From DATBFU01 sp035498405 (GTDB lineage: Bacteria; Acidobacteriota; Thermoanaerobaculia; UBA5066; Gp7-AA6), in NCBI GenBank assembly GCA_035498405.1, contig DATKAE010000031.1, positions 9,618-73,617 of the forward strand: a DNA stretch of 64,000 nucleotides, in the 5' to 3' direction. The number at the start of each line of letters is the position of its first letter. The stretch's first letter is position 1. The notes below the pieces were generated by a model, which worked only from the letters and a program-made list of their open reading frames with translations, was not told the DNA's origin and did no database searches. Positions 1 to 9,509 of the stretch are shown here, piece after piece. The position numbers and the translations under genes were made by a program.

Positions 1-2
1 GG

Positions 3-1511
3 TTCTCGCCGCTCGTCCTGGAGCGGCGAGAAACGGTGGGCGGCGCCGCGGTCACCGAGGAGATTCATCCGGGTTTTCGGTGCCCGACCCTCGCGCACTC
101 CGCGGGACCCCTCCTGCCTCACATCGCCAGGGAGCTCGACCTCGAGCGCCACGGGGCGCGGTGGCTGCGCCCTCAGGTCCGGGTGCTCGCGCTCTCCCCG
201 GTGGGCAAGCACTTACCCCTGTATGACGATCCTGCGCGCACGGCAACCGCCCTGGCGCGGCACTCGGAGAAGGACGCCCAGCGTTACGGCGAGTTTCACG
301 AGAGTCTGGGCCGCATCGGGCGCCTCGCTCGTCCCCTGTTGTCGCTCACCCCGCCGTCGGTCGATGCCCCGGAGGCGGGCGACGTGTGGAAGCTGCTCAA
401 GCTGGGCAAGGACTTCCGCAGGCTTCCCCGCAAGGATGCCTATCGTCTGTTGCGATGGGGACCGATGGCCGTGGCGGATCTCGTCTCGGAGTGGTTCCAA
501 ACGGAGCTGCTGCGGGCCGCGATCGCCGCGCGGGGCATCTACGGCATGTTCGGCGGGCCCTGGTCGGCGGGCACCGGCGCGAACCTGCTCGTACAGGCGG
601 CGATCGAGCCGCACTCCGCCGGCCCCGCCGACTTCATCCAGGGGGGTATGGGCGCGCTGACCGCGGCCCTGGCCGCCGCCGCCCGAGGACTCGGCGCGGA
701 GATCCGCTGCGGGTCGCACGTCGCTCGCGTCGACGTCCGCGATGGACAGGCGCGCGGCGTGGTGCTTTCGACCGGCGAGCAGATTCCTGCCCGCGCCGTC
801 GTCTCCAACGCGGACCCGAAACGCACGTTTCTCTCCTTGATCGACCCGACCGACCTCGACCCGGATTTCTTGAACCGCATCCGAAACTTCCGCAGCTCCG
901 GCGCCGTCGGAAAAGTGAATCTCGCCCTGGCACAGCCGCCGAGGTTCCAGGGCCTCGACGGCGACGGGGCCCTGCTTTCCGGGAGGATTCACATCGGCCC
1001 GGAGATCGACTATCTGGAGCGGGCCTTCGACGCCGCCAAGTATGGCGCGTTCTCGCCGCACCCCTATTGCGACGTGACGATTCCGACCGTGCTCGACCCC
1101 TCGCTCGCCCCGGCCGGCGCCCATGTGATGTCGGTCACGGTCCAGTACGCGCCCGAGCGCCTTCGCGAGGGCGACTGGGCCAGCCGCCGCGAGGCCTTCG
1201 GCGATGCCGTCGTTCAAACGCTCGAGGAATACGCGCCGGGGCTCTCTTCCGCGATCCTCGCGCGGCAAGTCATCACGCCCCGCGAGCTCGAGGACGTCTA
1301 CGGGCTGACCGGCGGCCACATCTTTCACGGCGAGCAGGCGCTCGACCAGATCTTCACGATGCGGCCGCTCTTGGGCTGGGCGCGCTATCGCACGCCGATT
1401 CCGGGTCTCTACCTCTGCGGCGCCGGGACGCATCCCGGCGGCCGTGTCACCGGCGCTCCCGGGTCAAACGCCGCCCGCGAAATCGCCGCGGACTTGAAGC
1501 GGGCCCGCTAG
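3..1511 (+). CDS. Phytoene desaturase-like FAD/NAD(P)-dependent oxidoreductase, 5' truncated by window edge
   Basis: The reading frame is open from base 3, and its first residues (LERRETVGGAAVTEE) are the end of the N-terminal FAD-binding region of phytoene desaturase/retinol saturase-like flavoproteins. The real start is therefore upstream of the window, and the GTG at 36 is not the true start. The C-terminus has the family's second FAD signature (GLYLCGAGTHPGGRVTGAPG), where the bound dinucleotide is contacted. The family oxidises or isomerises polyene or other hydrophobic substrates; the substrate cannot be read from sequence, and no other carotenoid gene is in view. Its TAG stop (1509-1511) overlaps the stop of the convergent bacilliredoxin gene. 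Confidence 0.85.
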   Translation, partial: FSPLVLERRETVGGAAVTEEIHPGFRCPTLAHSAGPLLPHIARELDLERHGARWLRPQVRVLALSPVGKHLPLYDDPARTATALARHSEKDAQRYGEFHESLGRIGRLARPLLSLTPPSVDAPEAGDVWKLLKLGKDFRRLPRKDAYRLLRWGPMAVADLVSEWFQTELLRAAIAARGIYGMFGGPWSAGTGANLLVQAAIEPHSAGPADFIQGGMGALTAALAAAARGLGAEIRCGSHVARVDVRDGQARGVVLSTGEQIPARAVVSNADPKRTFLSLIDPTDLDPDFLNRIRNFRSSGAVGKVNLALAQPPRFQGLDGDGALLSGRIHIGPEIDYLERAFDAAKYGAFSPHPYCDVTIPTVLDPSLAPAGAHVMSVTVQYAPERLREGDWASRREAFGDAVVQTLEEYAPGLSSAILARQVITPRELEDVYGLTGGHIFHGEQALDQIFTMRPLLGWARYRTPIPGLYLCGAGTHPGGRVTGAPGSNAAREIAADLKRAR

Positions 1512-1936
1512 GCGGTCGCCTTCTGGGACAGACGGTCGTAGGCGGCCGTCAAGGCCGCGGCCACCTGCTCGGGGGTGCGGCCCTCGATCTCGTGACGCTG
1601 CAGCAGGAAGAGCAGCTGGCCGTCCTCGAGGATCGCCACCTGGGGGGACGACGGTGCCTTTCCTCCGAAATAGCTCCGGACGCGCGCCGTCGCCTCGACA
1701 TCCTGCCCCGCGAAGACCGTCGCCAGCCGCTGCGGCGCCTCGCGATGCTTGAGCGACAGCGCCACACCCGGCCGGGCGGCTCCCGCGGCGCAGCCGCAGA
1801 CGGAATTGACGACGAGCAGGACTCTCCCCGGCAACGCCAGCTCCCGATCCACGTCCTCCGGCCGGCGCAGCTCGTGGAAGCCCAGGCGCGCGAGCTCCTC
1901 GCGCATCGGGGCAACCATCATCGGATCGTAGGGCAT
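1508..1936 (-). CDS. BrxA/BrxB-type bacilliredoxin
   Basis: This is a 142-residue protein of the YphP/YqiW family. It has the characteristic N-terminus (MPYDPMMVAPMREELARLG) and a CGC active site at Cys47 and Cys49 within NSVCGCAAG. Family members remove bacillithiol, or act as thiol-disulfide isomerases, on oxidised cytosolic proteins. The ATG at 1936 is chosen because GAAAGGAGT lies a few bases upstream and the protein then matches the usual family length; the longer open frame upstream is not coding. The stop codon overlaps that of the convergent oxidoreductase gene. Whether this organism makes bacillithiol is not visible here. Confidence 0.9.
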   Translation of the reverse strand: MPYDPMMVAPMREELARLGFHELRRPEDVDRELALPGRVLLVVNSVCGCAAGAARPGVALSLKHREAPQRLATVFAGQDVEATARVRSYFGGKAPSSPQVAILEDGQLLFLLQRHEIEGRTPEQVAAALTAAYDRLSQKATA

Positions 1937-2005
1937 GGCGACTCCTTTCCTCGAAACCGATATCCTAACGCCCGCCTGGAAAGAAAGTGTGAGCAAGGAG
2001 CGCCG

Positions 2006-3205
2006 ATGCCCGTCACCCGCCGAACCCTGATAGCGACCGCCGGCGCCGCGCTGGCCGCGGCCGCCCTGCCAGGCCCGCCTCTTGCCGCCGCCGCGCTCCC
2101 CGCCCTTCCACCGCCGCTCCCCCCGGAGGCCTTCCGCGGGCGCCAGGCGAGGCTCCGAGCCGCGGCCAAGGAGCGGGGGCTCGGTGCCCTGTTCGTGACC
2201 CCCTCGACCAACCTCGCCTACGCCGCGGACCTCGCGATCCAGGGTAGCGAGCGCCTGACCGCTCTGCTCCTCCTGACCGACGGGCCCGCCATCCTGGTGA
2301 CCCCGAGCTTCGAGGAGGCCAACCACCGGCGAAACGCCGTCGTGGACGAAGTGAAGCCGTGGAACGAGGACGAGAATCCCATCGCCTTGTCGGCGAAGTT
2401 GCTCGAGGGTGCCAGGGCAGTCGGTGTGGAGGGATCGACCCCCTATCAGACGGTGGCGAGGCTCGCCGCGGTCTTTCCCGGAACCCTCGAGGACGCAACA
2501 CCGGTCTTCGACGCCTTGCGCCGCATCAAGTCGAAGGAAGAGCAGGTCTTCATCCACGCGGCCGCCGGGAGAACCATCCTGGCGATCGCGGCCACGCACC
2601 AACGCATCCGGAAGGGCATGACGGAGCGTCAGGTCGCCGATATCCTGGCGGAGGAATACCGGAAGCTGGGAGTCCAGGGCGACGGGCTCGTCCAGTTCGG
2701 GCCCTCGTCGGCTTTCCCGCACGGCGGGCCGCAGGAACGCCGCCTCGATTCGGGAGACGTCATCCTGATCGACTCGGGCTGCAAGGTCCGCGGGTACAAC
2801 TCCGATGTGACGCGGACCGCCGTCTTCCGGAGCGCCTCGGACGAGGTTCGAAGGGTCCACGACATCGTCGAGCGCGCTCAGACGGCCGGGATCGCGGCGC
2901 TCAAGGCCGGGGCGATTCCCGAGGAAGTGGACCGCGCTGCCCGCAAGGTCATCGAGGATGCCGGCTACGGGCAATTCTTCACCCACCGGCTCGGACACGG
3001 GCTCGGCATGGATGGCCACGAGTCTCCCTATCTGGTTCACGGCAACCAGACGCCGCTCTCCGCCGGCAACACGGTGACCGTCGAGCCGGGAATCTACATG
3101 CCGGGCAAGTTCGGCGTTCGCATCGAGGACGATTACGCGGTCACCGCGGGAGTCGCGGACGGCCTCTCCGAGCGACTGCTCGAGCTCGAGGTCATCGGCG
3201 GCTGA
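2006..3205 (+). CDS. Secreted M24B metallopeptidase (Xaa-Pro aminopeptidase/dipeptidase-like)
   Basis: The protein is 399 residues. The N-terminus (MPVTRRTLIATAGAALAAAALPG) combines an RR pair with a hydrophobic stretch, consistent with a Tat signal peptide. An N-terminal creatinase-like domain is followed by the pita-bread M24 domain. All five metal-ligand positions are visible: Asp in LIDSGCKVRGYNSDVTRT (two), His in HRLGHGLGMDGHE, Glu in VEPGIYMPG and Glu in RIEDDY. The family cleaves peptide bonds next to proline using two metal ions. AAGGAG lies five bases before the ATG at 2006. It is probably periplasmic. A second M24 enzyme is encoded at 56135-57673. Confidence 0.88.
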   Translation: MPVTRRTLIATAGAALAAAALPGPPLAAAALPALPPPLPPEAFRGRQARLRAAAKERGLGALFVTPSTNLAYAADLAIQGSERLTALLLLTDGPAILVTPSFEEANHRRNAVVDEVKPWNEDENPIALSAKLLEGARAVGVEGSTPYQTVARLAAVFPGTLEDATPVFDALRRIKSKEEQVFIHAAAGRTILAIAATHQRIRKGMTERQVADILAEEYRKLGVQGDGLVQFGPSSAFPHGGPQERRLDSGDVILIDSGCKVRGYNSDVTRTAVFRSASDEVRRVHDIVERAQTAGIAALKAGAIPEEVDRAARKVIEDAGYGQFFTHRLGHGLGMDGHESPYLVHGNQTPLSAGNTVTVEPGIYMPGKFGVRIEDDYAVTAGVADGLSERLLELEVIGG

Positions 3206-3230
3206 GACGGCCGCCTTCCGCGCCGCTCTC

Positions 3231-4259
3231 ATGAACCGCGTTGCGCCGTTCTGTCTCGCGCTTCTCGCCGGCCTCGCGGTCGCGTCCGTGGCGCAGGCGG
3301 CCGACCGCCTCGTCGTGCTGAACAAGTCCGACGACACGGCCTCGATCCTCGACGCCTCCAACGGAAGGGTTCTCGCGACCGTGCCGGTCGGGCACGCTCC
3401 GCACGAAGCCGTCGTGCTCGGCGATGGCCGGTCGTGCGCGGTCAGCGACTACGGCGACCGGGCGAAGCCGGGGCACACGATCACGCTGCTCGACATCGAT
3501 AAGGGCGCGAGTCTCGGCCGCATCGAACTGCCCGAAGGCGCGCGGCCCCACGGCCTGGCGGCGCTGCCCGATGGGAGGCTGCTCGTGACGGCGGAAGGCC
3601 TGGGAGAGTTGCTCCTGCTCGACCCCAAGGCGCGCCGCGTCGAGACTCGCATCCCGACGTTCCAGGAGATCTCGCACATGGTGGTCGCCACACCCGACGG
3701 GCGGCGAGCCTTCGTCGCCAACATCGGTTCGGGGTCCGTGACGGCCGTCGAGGGACGCAAAGCGATCCGCCAGATCCCGACCGGAAAAGGTGCCGAGGGC
3801 ATCGCCATGACACCCGACGGTCGGGAGGTCTGGGTGACCAACCGGGAGGCCGACACGGTCTCGGTCATCGACGCCAACGGGCTCGAGGTCGTCGCCTCGG
3901 TTTCGGCGGTCGCCTTCCCCATCCGCGTCAAGATCACGCCGGACGGCCGGCGGGCGCTCGTCTCCTGCGCCAAGTCGGGGGACGTGGCGGTGATCGACGT
4001 GGCCGCCCGGCGCGAGATCGGGCGGATCCAGATCGACCAGGAATCCGTCCCGGGCGCCGCGCAGCGTCTCTTCTCGACCCAGTTCGGAAAGAGCCCGGTC
4101 CCGGTAGGGCTGCTCGTGGCACCCGACGGCAAGCGCGCCTGGGTAGCCTGTACCAATGCGGACGTCGTCTCGGTGCTCGATCTGGAGACCCTGACGGTTG
4201 TGGGCCGGCTCACGGCGGGAAAGGAGCCGGACGGCCTGGCGGGCAGCTTCGGTCGCTAG
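3231..4259 (+). CDS. Secreted YVTN-type beta-propeller protein
   Basis: This 342-residue protein has a Sec signal peptide (MNRVAPFCLALLAGLAVASVAQA). It then has roughly seven repeats of about 42-45 residues carrying D-G-R/K phrases such as PDGRR, PDGREVWVTN and PDGKRAWVACTN, typical of YVTN/lactonase-like seven-bladed propellers. Such proteins are usually periplasmic or surface binding scaffolds; no catalytic residues are evident, so no enzyme activity is assigned. It lies 25 bp after the M24 peptidase gene and may be co-transcribed. Its TAG stop is part of the CTAG that flanks the mobile-element-like repeat immediately downstream. Confidence 0.82.
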   Translation: MNRVAPFCLALLAGLAVASVAQAADRLVVLNKSDDTASILDASNGRVLATVPVGHAPHEAVVLGDGRSCAVSDYGDRAKPGHTITLLDIDKGASLGRIELPEGARPHGLAALPDGRLLVTAEGLGELLLLDPKARRVETRIPTFQEISHMVVATPDGRRAFVANIGSGSVTAVEGRKAIRQIPTGKGAEGIAMTPDGREVWVTNREADTVSVIDANGLEVVASVSAVAFPIRVKITPDGRRALVSCAKSGDVAVIDVAARREIGRIQIDQESVPGAAQRLFSTQFGKSPVPVGLLVAPDGKRAWVACTNADVVSVLDLETLTVVGRLTAGKEPDGLAGSFGR

Positions 4260-4492
4260 CCCGGATTACTCATGGACACCCGGCCGAAACACGAGGCAAA
4301 TCAATGGGCGGGAACGGTTCTGTGGCGTGAGGTCGTCATGGCACCCGGGTACACCTTGTCCGCGACAGAGATTTTTCGGCGAGGCAAGGAGGCGTGACGA
4401 CGGCGATGCCGGGGCATCGTCGAGGAGCGCTGACGCCGCATTCGCCGGAAAAGATCGGAGCGGCGGCCGGAGTCGTTCATGAATAATGCGGG
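4260..4492 (+). mobile_element. MITE-like element, copy 1 (233 bp)
   Basis: The left end reads CCCGGATTACTCATGGAC and the reverse complement of the right end reads CCCGCATTATTCATGAAC. The imperfect inverted repeat continues to about 27 bp if two bases are gapped. CTAG flanks both sides (4256-4259 and 4493-4496), a plausible 4-bp target duplication, although CTAG is itself palindromic. The right-hand 137 bp differs from copy 2 (33531-33762) at only three positions, while the 40 bp after the left end have diverged. It is too small to encode a transposase, and the short open frames inside do not look coding. I infer a non-autonomous transposable element; the family is not assigned. Confidence 0.8.
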
Positions 4493-5646
4493 CTAGGGTG
4501 GTCCCCGCGGAATCGCCTTCTCCGCAATCCTCGGCCCCGAAATCGCGGCTCGTCTCCCTCGACGTCTTCCGGGGCTTGACCATCGCGGGCATGCTCGTCG
4601 TCAACACGCCGGGCACCTGGGCCCACGTTTACCCGCCGCTCCTGCACGCCGAGTGGAACGGTTGGACCTATACCGATACGATTTTCCCCTTCTTCCTCTT
4701 CGCCGTCGGCGTTTCGATGGTCTTCTCCTTCGGGCGGCGGATCGAGAAGGGCGCGCGGCCAAAGGATCTCGCCCTCCACACCGTGGAGCGCGCCGTGGCT
4801 ATCTTCGCGATCGGCCTGGGGTTGAACGTTCTTTCGTTTCTGCTCTTCCACAAGGCAAGCCTACGGATCCCCGGCGTCCTGCAGCGCATCGGCGTCTGTT
4901 ACCTGGTCGGTGGGATCCTTTACCTGGCATTCGGGCGGCGGGGGCTGTTTCCCGCGGCGGCGACGCTCCTGCTCCTATACGCCGTGCTGATGGCGCAAGT
5001 GCCCGTGCCGGGCTTCGGCGCCGGAAGGCTCGACGCCCAAGGAAACCTGGCGGCCTACGTCGACCGGCTCGTTCTCGGCGACCACACCTGGAAGCCGGGA
5101 TGGGACCCGGAGGGCCCCCTCTCGACGATTCCCGCGATCGCCTCGGTGCTCGCGGGCGCCTTGGCCGGAGAGCTGTTGCGCGCGCGGACGTCCTGGAGGC
5201 CGAGACTCGTCGGTCTGATGGCCTCCGGCGCTCTTGCCACCACCCTCGGTGTTCTCTGGGGAACGGTCTTCCCGATCAACAAGAATCTCTGGACCTCTTC
5301 CTACGCGCTCCTGATGGCAGGGCTCGCGGCGGTGGGCCTCGCCCTGTGCGTCTGGATCGTCGACGTGCGCGGCTGGAAGGCCTGGGCGGCGCCTTTTCGC
5401 TGGCTCGGGATGAACGCGCTCGCCATCTTCACGATGTCGCTTCTCGCGACGCTGCTGCTGCTCTGGGTCAAGCTGCCGAGCGCTTCCGGAAAGCCGCGCT
5501 CCCTCTACGCGGCGATCTTCCTCGGCGCCTTCGACCGCTTCGCCGACCCGAGGCTCGGGTCGCTCCTCTTCGCGTTGGCGTTCCTGGCGGTCTTCGTGGC
5601 GGTGGCGGGGTTGCTCTATCGGAAGAGGATCTTCCTGAAGCTCTAG
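4486..5646 (+). CDS. DUF5009/HGSNAT-like membrane acyltransferase
   Basis: This polytopic membrane protein is about 386 residues. It opens with the family signature RLVSLDVFRGLTIAGMLVVN and WTYTDTIFPFFLFAVGVSM, then has about nine further hydrophobic segments. Relatives of heparan-alpha-glucosaminide N-acetyltransferase move acetyl groups from cytosolic acetyl-CoA to amino sugars across the membrane. The start is unusual: the only ATG (4486) lies inside the right end of the MITE-like element, and the next option is GTG at 4498 just outside it. No good ribosome binding site precedes either. The element has probably replaced the original upstream region, so expression may be altered. Confidence 0.82.
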   Translation: MRARVVPAESPSPQSSAPKSRLVSLDVFRGLTIAGMLVVNTPGTWAHVYPPLLHAEWNGWTYTDTIFPFFLFAVGVSMVFSFGRRIEKGARPKDLALHTVERAVAIFAIGLGLNVLSFLLFHKASLRIPGVLQRIGVCYLVGGILYLAFGRRGLFPAAATLLLLYAVLMAQVPVPGFGAGRLDAQGNLAAYVDRLVLGDHTWKPGWDPEGPLSTIPAIASVLAGALAGELLRARTSWRPRLVGLMASGALATTLGVLWGTVFPINKNLWTSSYALLMAGLAAVGLALCVWIVDVRGWKAWAAPFRWLGMNALAIFTMSLLATLLLLWVKLPSASGKPRSLYAAIFLGAFDRFADPRLGSLLFALAFLAVFVAVAGLLYRKRIFLKL

Positions 5647-5661
5647 GCAGCGGCGCTGACC

Positions 5662-5692
5662 CCGTCCCCTCGCCCAGAGGCAGAGGGGACGG
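5662..5692. terminator. Hairpin between convergent genes
   Basis: CCGTCCCCTC (5662-5671) pairs perfectly with GAGGGGACGG (5683-5692) around an 11-base loop. It lies between the convergent acyltransferase and VOC genes. There is no T-tract, so it may be an RNA-processing or bidirectional stop structure rather than a classical intrinsic terminator. Confidence 0.5.
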
Positions 5693-5722
5693 AGGACGGA
5701 GAGCGCCGCGGGAAGAAACCGT

Positions 5723-6514
5723 CTAGGCTCGGGGGGCGGGTTTGAAGATCGAGAAGCTCGCGCCCTGCGGATCCTGGAGCGACGAGAAGCGGCCCACGGT
5801 CGGAATATCCTGCGGGCCGGCCAGGACCTTGGCTCCCAGCGACGTCGCTTTCTTGGTCGCGGCATCCACATCCTCGACCTGCCAGTACACCGTCCAGTGC
5901 GGGGGCACGGGACCCCACTCCGGCCGAATGCCCATCATTCCGCCGATGGGCATGTCACCTTGCCAGAACTCCGTGTAGCTCGAATCGACGGTCGATGTCT
6001 TCGCGTTCCAACCAAGAAGCTCCGAGTAGAACTTGCCCACTTTGGGCGTGTCGTTGGTCAGGAGCTCCATCCAACAGAACGCGCCGGGCTCGTTAACGCG
6101 CTGCGCGCCGATGGACTCGCGGGCCTCCCACAAGGCGAGGGTGGCTCCCGAAGGATCCTGCAGCACCGCCATCCGGCCGAAGGTCATGACGTCGAAGGGC
6201 TCCGTCAGGACCTTGCCGCCCAGCCTCTTGACCTTCTTCGCGGTCTCCTCGACGGACGCGACGGTGACGTAGGGAAGCCAGTTCGGAGGCACGCCCTGCT
6301 GTCTCTGCTCCGGGCGCATCGGGTAGAGCGCGCCGACGTCCTTGTTCGTCTGAAGCAGCCGCGTGTAGATGTCTTCGGGGCCCGGACCCATCGGGTTGTC
6401 CTGGATGCTCCACCCGAAAAGCGACGTGTAGAACTTCTTGGCGGCGGCGGGATCGGTCGTCGCGAGCTCCGCCCAGGAAAAGGAACCGGGATTGTGACGC
6501 GTAACTTCGGCCAT
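5723..6514 (-). CDS. Two-domain VOC (glyoxalase/bleomycin-resistance fold) protein
   Basis: The 263-residue protein contains two tandem vicinal-oxygen-chelate domains. The first starts at GSFSWAELATTDPAAAKKFYTSLFGW (split about W14-W35) and the second at GAFCWMELLTNDTPKVGKFYSELLGW. Each ends in a conserved block resembling F-x-x-LQDPxGA. This matches the CFP32/Rv0577-like subgroup of VOC proteins, which often lack a known substrate. The ATG at 6514 is preceded by TTGGAGGT, giving a confident start. It is a stand-alone gene upstream of thiC's 3' end on the same strand. No catalytic assignment is made. Confidence 0.88.
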   Translation of the reverse strand: MAEVTRHNPGSFSWAELATTDPAAAKKFYTSLFGWSIQDNPMGPGPEDIYTRLLQTNKDVGALYPMRPEQRQQGVPPNWLPYVTVASVEETAKKVKRLGGKVLTEPFDVMTFGRMAVLQDPSGATLALWEARESIGAQRVNEPGAFCWMELLTNDTPKVGKFYSELLGWNAKTSTVDSSYTEFWQGDMPIGGMMGIRPEWGPVPPHWTVYWQVEDVDAATKKATSLGAKVLAGPQDIPTVGRFSSLQDPQGASFSIFKPAPRA

Positions 6515-6639
6515 GGCAGTACCTCCAATGAAGCGGACAGCGTATCGCGGTCCTGCCAGAACTCTTAAACGCGAGCGACGTTCTTCGCAACCGAGGACGG
6601 ATGCCCCTTTTCGAAGGACGAACGACCTCGATTTTCGCG

Positions 6640-8388
<1,749 letters not shown>

Positions 8389-8393
8389 CTCGA

Positions 8394-8523
8394 CCTCCCT
8401 ACGGCGGCATTACCCGCATCAGGTCCTCTTGGGGTCTCCGACGCGGCCGAAGGACGCCGTCGGACTCTCAGCCTTCCGCCGAGGCCTCTCGAGGCAAAGG
8501 CGGAGTCGGCTCCCCCGTCTGAC
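8394..8523 (-). promoter_or_regulatory. TPP riboswitch (THI element) upstream of thiC
   Basis: Read on the minus strand, the leader contains the conserved GGCTGAGAG (CUGAGA core at 8471-8466). A variable stem-loop follows, then GGACCTGATGCGGGTAATGCC and GTAGGGAGG; these are the pyrimidine- and pyrophosphate-binding motifs of the TPP aptamer. The 5' side GACGGGGGAGCC completes the outer helix. The last aptamer bases, GGGAGG, are also the Shine-Dalgarno sequence of thiC. Control is therefore most simply translational: ligand-bound RNA would hide the ribosome binding site. Confidence 0.93.
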
Positions 8524-8674
8524 GAGAGCCAGTGTACGTCCAAAGCACCGCCTCGCGCGAGGGACCGGCCGAAGAAACCCGCACTCACCGCGGCGCCGAC
8601 CGGCCGGAATTTTTGTAAGCTTGCGCTCGAATCTCCCAGCGGACTCCCTTGCCCCGGACGGAATGGAGCGTGCG

Positions 8675-9415
8675 ATGAAGCGGTTGTTCGCCATCCTTCT
8701 CGTAGTCACTTCCTGCTTGCTCGCCGCCTGCGCGACGAGCAGTCAGGCGAGAAATGTGAAGCCCTCCGGCTTCCTCGGGGATTACCGCTCCCTGCTCCAG
8801 CCGGGCAAGCCCGGAGAGGAGGAGCTGCTCGTCTACCGGAACCCCCAGGCAGACTGGGCCGCTTACAGCAAGATCCTGCTCGAGCCCGTGACGATCTGGA
8901 GCGATCCGAACTGGAAGCTCTCGAAGGACCAGCTCAAGGACCTGCAGGAGCTGGTGAACAGCTTCGGCGCCACGCTCCAGCACAAGCTCTCGGCGGACTA
9001 CGAAATGGTTGAACAACCCGGGCCCGGCGTCATGCGCGTCCAAGTGGCCCTGACCAACGGCCAGCAGGCCAGCACGCCGCTGAAAGTCGTCTCGAAAGGA
9101 GTCCCCTACGGCGGCGCCGCGAGCTTCCTCTGGACCTTCATCACGGGCAAGCCGCCGTTCGTCGGGGAGGCCTCGATCGAGTTCATGGTGAAGGCCTCGG
9201 CGACGGGGGACCTGCTCGCCGCCGGCGCCGACCGGCGGGTGGGAGCCGACACGATCGTTGGAACCGATTCGCTCAACAAGGAGTATTTCAATTCCTGGGG
9301 AGACGTGAAGTACAGCCTGGACTACTGGAGCGACGACGTGGTCTACCGGCTCTGCGTCCTTCGGGGTGGAACGAATTGCGTCAAGCCGAAGAAAGGGCTG
9401 AAGCTGCCGAGCTGA
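8675..9415 (+). CDS. DUF3313-family lipoprotein
   Basis: The 246-residue protein starts MKRLFAILLVVTSCLLAAC, a signal peptide ending in a lipobox (LAAC), so it should be lipid-anchored. The body begins SGFLGDYRSL and continues with YRNPQADWAAYSKILLEPVTIW, the diagnostic opening of DUF3313. The domain's function is unknown. The ATG at 8675 is preferred over the in-frame ATG at 8663 because GGAG lies six bases upstream of it and the signal peptide then begins MKR. It is transcribed divergently from thiC and ends just before a strong hairpin at 9440. Confidence 0.85.
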   Translation: MKRLFAILLVVTSCLLAACATSSQARNVKPSGFLGDYRSLLQPGKPGEEELLVYRNPQADWAAYSKILLEPVTIWSDPNWKLSKDQLKDLQELVNSFGATLQHKLSADYEMVEQPGPGVMRVQVALTNGQQASTPLKVVSKGVPYGGAASFLWTFITGKPPFVGEASIEFMVKASATGDLLAAGADRRVGADTIVGTDSLNKEYFNSWGDVKYSLDYWSDDVVYRLCVLRGGTNCVKPKKGLKLPS

Positions 9416-9439
9416 TCCGGCGCCGGCCGGGGCAACCGC

Positions 9440-9481
9440 AGGGCCCGGGCGAAAGATGGCCCGCCGCACCGCCCGGGCCCT
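9440..9481 (+). terminator. Strong GC-rich hairpin after the DUF3313 gene
   Basis: AGGGCCCGGGCG (9440-9451) is perfectly complementary to CGCCCGGGCCCT (9470-9481) around an 18-base loop, 25 bp past the lipoprotein stop. It lacks a T-tract. An in-frame ATG of the following kinase gene (9456) lies in the loop, which argues that the kinase really starts later, at 9510. Confidence 0.6.
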
Positions 9482-9509
9482 TCGATCTAGAATCGTCCCG
9501 GGCACCCCG

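Noticed and set aside
1508..3361. A 617-residue minus-strand open frame
   Set aside because: Only the last 142 codons (bacilliredoxin) are coding. The remainder is antisense to the M24 peptidase gene.
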